DNA from: Cordilura impudica
Taxonomy: Eukaryota > Arthropoda > Insecta > Diptera > Scathophagidae
Direction of reading: 5' to 3'
Assembly (NCBI GenBank): GCA_963682025.1
Contig: OY821520.1
Coordinates: 240,158,414-240,222,413 of the forward strand
Length of the DNA stretch: 64,000 bases
Position numbers and translations under genes: made by a program. Below, piece after piece: positions 58,393 through 64,000 of this stretch. The notes under the pieces are model-generated. The model did no database searches and was not told where the DNA came from. It worked only from the letters and a program-made list of their open reading frames with translations. Each line of letters starts with the position of its first letter. Within the stretch, counting starts at the first letter, position 1.

Positions 58393-59436
58393 TTATTTTT
58401 TTTTTTTTTGTTAAAACAAAAGACTATCAAATAAAAATTATAGAAAATTATCGAGTATTAAAAAAGTAATCATATTCACTACCACTACTCAACTTGTAAT
58501 ATCGTTCGTTGTTAGTTTGCATATCATCTAAAAGCAGTAAAAACTGAATGTTATCCAAATGAAGGTTATTGAGAACCAACTATGTTTATTAATAATACCC
58601 CAATTCTGTGCTGCGTAGTTTATATGTAAAAGTAAAAAAAAAAATTGTTGTTACGAAAAACTAATTTTTGCAATTAGTATTCTCATTGGCACAAAATTTT
58701 TCCTAACGTTATTACAGGTCTCCATGAAGTCACAACAGAATTCGTTGAATATAAGAATTGGGGAGTGAGTTGATATAGAGTAATGTTCAAGCGCTTGAAG
58801 TGGATTTACAAATTATCTGTCATGCCATGACATACATAGATGCTATCAACTACAAATATTGAAGGTTGTTTAACATTGTTGGTACGAGTAATAATTAGAA
58901 AATTTACTAAACAGGTGTAAATTGGTATGAAAAGTTTTGCCAAAATCAGAGGTAATTTTACTTTTCTGGGATTTAAACAAAAATTAAGCAAATATTTCCA
59001 ATGTTGGCCTATATTTAAGTACAGATTGTTTATATTTCACCAAGTTATTAACTGAAGTTAATATTTACTTTTATTACACCCTTTTCATTTTATACACCAA
59101 AATAGCCTATTTTAGGTTATCTTTTTTTTAGATAAGTACATGCATAAATTTGGTTTATTAAAAAATATTAGAGTTGTTACCAGTATCTTTGCCAATGTTA
59201 ATTGTGTTTTACCACAAACATTATAATAAATTTTTGTTCTAATAAAATTTGTTTCCCTCTGAATGGAACAAAACCAAAATGTTTACTTCGATAATTATTT
59301 GCTTTCACTTGTTTAATTTCGTTATTTTTAAATGTTAATAGCAAACATAAGAAAAATATGTCAGTGATTAGAATTAATTAGATTAGAATTGACGGCCAGA
59401 AATTAAAAAATAAATAAATAAATTACGGTGCTAACA
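58393..59436. other. Unassigned AT-rich sequence
   Basis: No gene recognised; ends at the TA dinucleotide beside the Tc1-like element. Confidence 0.45.
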
Positions 59437-59689
59437 TACACAGATGGACAAAAATCACCGTCATTTTGCCTCTGAATGTTTGAAGGAGCTGCCCTACCTT
59501 GAAAATAATTGAAACAAATAATTGTGTATAGTCAAAAAAAACTATGATTTATTCTAACTTTATTTCAGGTAAATTAATTTTTTCTTTCCAGGTTTTCTTA
59601 CAAAAAGAAATATATAATTTCTATGCTGAATATTTCATGTGGAAAAAAGTCACCATAAGTAAAGATGTGTTTCATTTTTCATTTATACA

Positions 59690-60054
59690 AGAAGTAAAAT
59701 TATTTTAATATGAAGTATGTTGTTTGCCATTAATTTTTATTACATCTTGCAAACATTTTGCATCGAATGTACCAATTTTTTAGTTAAATCGGAACCAATT
59801 TTCTGCCATTCCTTCTATAGTCTTTGTTTCAGCAAATTTTTCGAGGTTATATGGTGCTCTTGAACCCATCGATCCTGTAACTGTTCAATCAGATCCGGCG
59901 ATTGTGGTGGAGTCTGTAGGGTATGGGGGACCCAAGACCCATAAGCTAACTAAATATTTCTACAGTGTGCGTGCTTAAGGTAGTTGCCATGTTGAAGAAA
60001 GCAGTAGCCGTATTCAATGTTTTTGTGCAGTTTTTCAAATTATCTTTAAGAATA
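59690..60054 (-). pseudogene. Tc1-like transposase, C-terminal part
   Basis: Minus strand from 60054: ILKDNL..., then in another frame FLQHGNYLKHAH, where the second catalytic D of Tc1 (QDNDPKH region) is replaced by G. Next comes TPPQSPDLIEQLQDRWVQEH, with the third catalytic position D kept, then KNLLKQRL followed by a stop, and readable KEWQKIGSDLTKKLVHSM further on. Frameshifts and stops make it non-functional. Confidence 0.8.
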
Positions 60055-60521
60055 TCTATAATATTAATAGGCAAGACGATTTCTTGTGACCGATGTTACT
60101 TTGTCCGTTATAATCCAATTTTGATCAAATATCCCTCATTTGAAAGGTATTTCTTTTTAGCTGTCCACCAGATTTACAGATTTTTAAATTTTTTAATTTT
60201 TTTTTTTTTTTTTGAGTAAAATGCATTTAAAATTGCTACTAATACATACATAAAATTATGGAATGCCGTGTGTTTATTAAATTTGTTAATGTACTTGCAA
60301 AAAGTTCTTAATTGAAAACTAATTTTGGACATAAACCAATAACGACAATAACGGCAAAAAATATTTTGAACATAAACCAATAACTACAATCAAAAGTGTT
60401 GAATTGTGAATTGGCTAAAATAGATTAGTGTACCTTTAGGGTTTTACAAAAAAAATTTTTAACTGAAAAAATAAAATTTCCTAGAATTTTCACTCGAATT
60501 TCGAGGGCTGGGATCTGCTAG
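60055..60521 (+). mobile_element. Helitron-like non-autonomous element, copy 3 (full length, 467 bp)
   Basis: Starts TCTATAATATTAATAGGC and ends with the palindrome CTCGAATTTCGAG, a 12-base spacer and CTAG. The base before is A and the base after is T, the canonical Helitron A^T target, with no duplication. The host frame proves the borders: removing 60055-60521 joins the Tc1 transposase in frame as ...RHYLN-ILKDNL.... It shares its blocks with three other copies in this window and has no Rep/helicase gene. Confidence 0.9.
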
Positions 60522-60745
60522 TTCAAATAATGTCGTTTGTCCATTATTTCTTCCAAAAATATCATAAATCTAGCATCACCGTGCTTAACAGTCGTTTGAA
60601 TATATTTCTCTTGTAACGCTTGGCCCTTCTTCCTCCATGTCAAAACATGCCCGCCCGATTTGTATACACAAAATTTACTTTCATTTGAGAAGATTACCTT
60701 CTCCCAAAATCCCTTTGTTAGGTGCTCTTTTGGAAACAAAACTCT
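60522..60745 (-). pseudogene. Tc1-like transposase, central catalytic part
   Basis: Open frame with KEHLTKGFWEKVIFSNESKF, where the first catalytic D (normally SDESKF) is N. It continues GGHVLTWRKKGQALQEKY and TVKHGDARFMIF and ends IMDKRHYLN at the Helitron border. This is the start of the DDE domain of Tc1-type transposases. Confidence 0.85.
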
Positions 60746-61428
60746 TTTTTAAACTCTTTCTTTTAACTCATACTCTCTGTCTGTCTGTCGTGGGGCAACC
60801 CCATTTCCCGTTATGCAATTCATCCGAAACTTGGCCCATAGTTTCATTGTGATTACAGATTAATTTTAGGTTAGTAACGCACAGTCACGGAGTGATCTAA
60901 ATGTCATTTCCCCTCTTCCGATCGATCTGAAACTTGGTCCATATACTTGCTGTGAAAAAAATATTAACTTTGACTTAGTCACGCACAGTCATGCATGGTC
61001 ACGCACAGTCAGGAGAGATTTAAAACGGATTTCCCCTCATCCAATCAATCTGAAACTTGGTCGATATACTTGCTGTAAAGAAAGATTAACTTCAACATAC
61101 TCACACACAGTCACGCATAGTCACGCACAGTCACGGAGTGATTTAAAACCCATTTTCCCTTATCTGATCGATCTGAAACTTGGTCAATAGACTTGATGTG
61201 AAAATAGATTAACTTTGACATAGTCACACAGAGTCACGCATAGTCACGCACAGTTACGGAGCGATTTAAACCCCATTTCTACTCATCCCATCGAACTGAA
61301 ACTTTGTCTATAGACTTGTTGTGGCCAAAAATTAATTTTAAAATAGTCACGCAAAGTCACGCACAGTCACGGAGAGATTCAAAAGTCATATGCAGAAAGA
61401 GTTTTTATTAAAAACTTTGTTTTTATGG
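60746..61428. mobile_element. Insertion with short inverted ends and a 123-bp minisatellite
   Basis: Separates two parts of the Tc1 gene that should be only about 15 codons apart. AAACTCTTTCT at 60751 and AGAAAGAGTTT at about 61397 are exact reverse complements and may be its termini. The core is a tandem repeat. No open frame of interest, so it looks like a non-autonomous tandem-repeat-bearing element; the exact borders are uncertain. Confidence 0.5.
60824..61385 (+). repeat. 123-bp minisatellite, about 4.5 units
   Basis: CTGAAACTTGG recurs at 60927, 61050, 61173 and 61296, spacing exactly 123 bp each time, with a diverged first unit (CCGAAACTTGG) at 60824. Each unit ends with two to three AGTCACGCACAGTCACG-type sub-repeats. 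Confidence 0.9.
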
Positions 61429-61845
61429 GTTAGATTATTATTTGGTTCACTTTGCTAATAAGTGGTTTTTCCTGCAAGTTCTGGCATTACAACCGGAACA
61501 ATTCAGCACTCTGCGCACAGTTCGTGGGTGAACAACTGTGCCGGTGCTTTCCTTCACCATAGCAGCAATTTCCGATGACGAAGTTATTGGTTTCTTTTAA
61601 ATCATTTTTATTACTTATCACTTTTCTCGAACTGACAGTGCCGGCCTGCGTCCACTTTTCGGTTGATACGCACACTGTGGATTATTTTTAAAGCGATTTA
61701 TTATGTCAGAAATGGTGGTACGTGGCCGACCTACTAATTCACATATTTCCCGAATATATTTCTCTTGTTTCCAGGTATTTAAAATAATTGTTCTTTCTTC
61801 AATTGTGGTTTCTTTTCTTTTAATAACTACGCGGCGTTATCAAAC
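61429..61845 (-). pseudogene. Tc1-like transposase, N-terminal DNA-binding part
   Basis: Minus strand reads RRVVIKRKETTIEERTIIL, CELVGRPRTTISDIINRFK (paired-type helix-turn-helix), NPQCAYQPKSGRRPALSVRE, then after a stop and frameshift SEIAAMVKESTGTVVHPRTV and RRVLNCSG. This is the terminal-repeat-binding half of a Tc1 transposase; its catalytic half continues at 60745. Confidence 0.8.
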
Positions 61846-62017
61846 TTATAAAAAAAGTACCGTTATAAAATAGTGACACATCAGTCTTGTAGTAGTTTTT
61901 TGAGGAAAGGTACTTTTATAAAAAAGTTGTTTTTTTAAGAAACGTTTTTTAGAAAAGGTAAGCAAATATTGTTTTTATAGGAAAGGTACTTTTTAAACAA
62001 AAAGTACTTTCTTAATA
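61846..62017. repeat. GTAC-centred satellite, block 7
   Basis: AAAGGTACTTTTATAAAAAA-type units flanking the Tc1 element. Confidence 0.7.
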
Positions 62018-62033
62018 GGGGGGGGGGGGGGGG
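62018..62033 (+). repeat. Poly-G tract, 16 bases
   Basis: Sixteen consecutive G residues in otherwise A/T-rich DNA. It could fold into a G-quadruplex, or it may be an assembly or base-calling artefact. Confidence 0.85.
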
Positions 62034-62645
62034 TAAAGTTTTTTAAAAGCGAAAAAAGGCGTATTTTGATTATTTTTTTTGAAGATACGAATAATGTTGG
62101 ATTATTTATGTCATATACACGTTGTAGCTGACATTTGAAGAATCTTTGAAAAAAAATTAAATAAAAATTTTAATAAATAAGTCCGTGACAGCGAATCTCC
62201 GGAGGCATTGTTTCTTTGCGGTGAACATTATAACTCGTTACTGGATCATTTGAAGTAAAAAAAATCGTAATGCGTTTAAAAGCTGATATGTTTCCCGAGG
62301 TAATCACGAAGAAGTGAAAAACACGATTTTTGCTATAAAATTTCGGTGAATTTGTTACTAAAAAATTGGGAAGAAAATGGAAAATAAAAAAAAACTCTAC
62401 ATGGTTACCTGTTAATTTATGTGAAGAAATAGTGTGTAAAATTTCAAATGAATCGGTCAAGTAAATTTTCACGGACGTCAAACATGTTATTTGCGGCAAA
62501 ATCTATTTAAAGTTTTTTTAAAAACTGATTTATATACGATATACCGTATGTGGCTGGTCGTTTGAAACGCTGTATCATCGTTGTAAATTCAAAAGAAGAA
62601 ATGCAAAAAAAAAAATTTTAAAACCTTATTACTTTTTTAATTTTT
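62034..62645. other. Unassigned sequence, possibly a decayed element
   Basis: More balanced patches (GCGAATCTCCGGAGGCATTG, CGGACGTCAAACATG, GTGGCTGGTCGTTTG). The 109-residue minus-strand frame at 62170-62499 has no recognisable domain and is F/H/I-rich; I do not call it a gene. Confidence 0.35.
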
Positions 62646-62915
62646 AAACTCAATCGGTACTTTTTAAAGAAAACTGTACTTTTTTAAGGAAAGGTACTTT
62701 TTTAAGAAAAGGTACTTTTTTAAGAAAATTTACTTTTTTAAATTAAGGTATTTTTTAACATAAGGTACTTTTTAACATAAGGCACTTTTTTAAGAAAATG
62801 TACTTATTTAATAAAATCCACTTTTTAAAGAAAAGATACTTTTTTAAGAAAATGTACTTTTGGAAGAAAAGGTACCTTTCCACATAAGGTAGAAAATTCA
62901 CTTTTTATGGAAAAT
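62646..62915. repeat. GTAC-centred satellite, block 8
   Basis: AAGAAAAGGTACTTTTTTAA units, several near-perfect at 62690-62730. Confidence 0.8.
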
Positions 62916-63227
62916 GCACTTAATTTAATTAGTTCTTAATTGTTCGGTTTGAGATCATGTATGTATTTTCTAATAATTGAAATGATAATAATTTTGCAAT
63001 GTAAGAGAAATATGGAGAAAAAATTAAGACAAAGTTCAACTTCGAATCCGACTCCTTCCGTTGAAATTTTTAAGGTCCGACTCTGACTCATACTCCAAAT
63101 CTGAGTCCGATGCTAAATGTGTATGGACATATTTATAAAAACAGTGATAATCATGTTGAGGATAGGATAATTGATACCCGGGAATCAATATAAAATTTAT
63201 TTTTTGAACTATTTTATTTATTTTTTT

Positions 63228-63540
63228 TTAAGTCTTAATAAGAAACAAAATACTATAAGACCGGAAAAATAAAAAAATTTCAAATAAAATAACAAAACTT
63301 ATAAAATATAGATATAGGATAGCCTCAATAATATCTGGCTTCATTGATGCTCTCAAATCAGATCTGATGATTCTGAGTGCAGAAAATAATACTTCTGCGG
63401 ACACTTGTTTCGGTGACAAATCCGCGGTGATCAGAGCAGCACTTTGGAATTGCACCTTTTTTTGCTAAATTTGAAGAGAAGAGACAAATTTCTCCACCTC
63501 CTACAATGCCTGGTAAAAGTTTAGTTTTAATGTAGCTAAG
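63228..63540 (-). pseudogene. hAT transposase C-terminal fragment
   Basis: Minus strand reads LSPKQVSAEVLFSALRIIRS then DLRASMKPDIIEAILYLYF. This matches the hAT C-terminal dimerisation helix (x-E-R-x-F-S-x-x-x-x-I-x-x-x-x-R) followed by the x-LRSSLxxDxLEALLxL tail. The usual R is changed (EVLFS). Upstream, LAKKGAIPKCCSDHRG is in a different frame, so it is shifted and truncated. It is distinct in sequence from the hAT at 52836-54010. Confidence 0.6.
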
Positions 63541-63550
63541 ACTGTTGGAA

Positions 63551-63610
63551 ATAAATAAAATAAAATTTCCTAGAATTTGCACTCGAATTTCGAGGGCTGG
63601 GCACCGCTAG
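63551..63610 (+). mobile_element. Helitron-like element, 3' end only, copy 4
   Basis: AAAATTTCCTAGAATTTGC, palindrome CTCGAATTTCGAG, spacer GGCTGGGCACCG and CTAG followed by T: the same 3' end as 60475-60521. No 5' part is found upstream. Confidence 0.75.
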
Positions 63611-63794
63611 TATTATTTAAGTACTTCAATGAACTTACTCTCATAAAATAAATTGAAATCTACTTATTCGTAGTGATTTGTAAAATATTACGTCGCCGAT
63701 TTCGAAGAATTTTTTTGGCAAATATTTTTTAAATTATTTGAATGTTTTATGCACGAGCAAGAACGAACAAATTTTGGAGTCGGAGTCGGACTGG

Positions 63795-63950
63795 CACTTT
63801 TTTTAAGAAAATGAATTATTTCAGAAAAGATACTTCTTTAAGAAAATTTATTTTTTAAAGAAACGGTACATATTTAACAAAAAGTTTTTTATTAAGAAAC
63901 GATACTTCTTAGAGAAATGGTACTTTTCTAAGAAATTGTACTATTTTTTT
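63795..63950. repeat. GTAC-centred satellite, block 9
   Basis: Degenerate AAGAAAATTTA and AAATGGTACTTTTCTAAG units at the window's end. Confidence 0.65.
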
Positions 63951-64000
63951 ATTTTTTTATTTTACTCTATGGAATAAATCCTTACAGACATTAAAATTAT

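Larger units (their letters stand above)
59439..61845 (-). mobile_element. Tc1-like DNA transposon, twice interrupted
   Basis: Left terminus CACAGATGGACAAAAATCACC directly after TA (59437-59438), as in Tc1 elements. The transposase lies on the minus strand. A Helitron (60055-60521) and a minisatellite-bearing insertion (about 60750-61425) split the gene. The 5' terminus near 61845 runs into GTAC satellite and is lost. Confidence 0.75.
63020..63790. other. Segment bounded by GAGTCGGA-type motifs
   Basis: GAATCCGACTCC at about 63048 and GGAGTCGGAGTCGGACTGG at about 63776 are inverted relative to each other and lie at the two edges of a non-satellite segment between GTAC blocks. They may be the ends of one transposon that contains the hAT fragment and the Helitron end. 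Borders cannot be fixed. Confidence 0.35.

Noticed and set aside
62170..62499. 109-residue minus-strand frame
   Set aside because: No recognisable motif, F/I/H-biased composition, and located between satellite blocks; length is possible by chance in this composition.

Overview
This is an AT-rich (roughly three-quarters A+T) stretch of insect nuclear DNA, and it reads as a transposon and satellite graveyard, such as pericentromeric or other repeat-dense intergenic sequence. I could support no intact host protein-coding gene, rRNA or functional tRNA. DINE-1/Helentron-type elements, which start TATACCCT..., carry a TGTCCGTCTGTC block and end ...CTTACTTG, together with Transib, Tc1/mariner, hAT and non-LTR remains, point to a dipteran, most likely a calyptrate (blowfly/house-fly-like) fly. 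That taxonomic call is inference.

Layout. At 1-8.2 kb there are a non-LTR reverse-transcriptase remnant, an 18-bp GTAC-centred satellite interrupted by a Helitron, a 1.45-kb solo LTR with a 4-bp target duplication, and a second RT remnant. At 9.5-17.5 kb there are two DINE-like elements; one hosts a long-inverted-repeat transposon that itself hosts a 968-bp TIR element, followed by a CCGGTT-rich array. At 18.6-23.0 kb a second, inverted copy of the TIR element is split by a 3-kb DINE. The GTAC satellite returns at 23.5-28.1 kb, again split by a DINE. At 29.5-34.5 kb there is a nested cluster: a Transib (RAG1-core relative) with CGGCG target duplication sits inside a mariner transposase, next to a BED-finger hAT.

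At 35-41.4 kb there are a DINE, a truncated Helitron, a 1-kb fold-back element and another DINE with a long heptad array. The GTAC satellite at 43-47 kb carries a tRNA-derived SINE. At 47.8 kb there is a hammerhead-ribozyme-like motif. At 50.2-57.5 kb an ATAGATTTAAT satellite is enclosed by a perfect 40-bp inverted repeat and split by a 5.1-kb DINE, which carries a complete but dead hAT with 8-bp duplications. At 59.4-61.8 kb a Tc1-like element is interrupted by a canonical Helitron (A^T site, TC...CTAG) and by a 123-bp minisatellite. The window ends with more GTAC satellite and a hAT C-terminal fragment.

The best-supported facts are the nesting relationships: precise target duplications or empty-site reconstruction are visible for the solo LTR, the Transib, one hAT, the SINE and one Helitron. 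Every transposase or RT frame seen carries stops or frameshifts, so none is likely to make its protein here. Non-autonomous families (DINE-like, Helitron, SINE) dominate.
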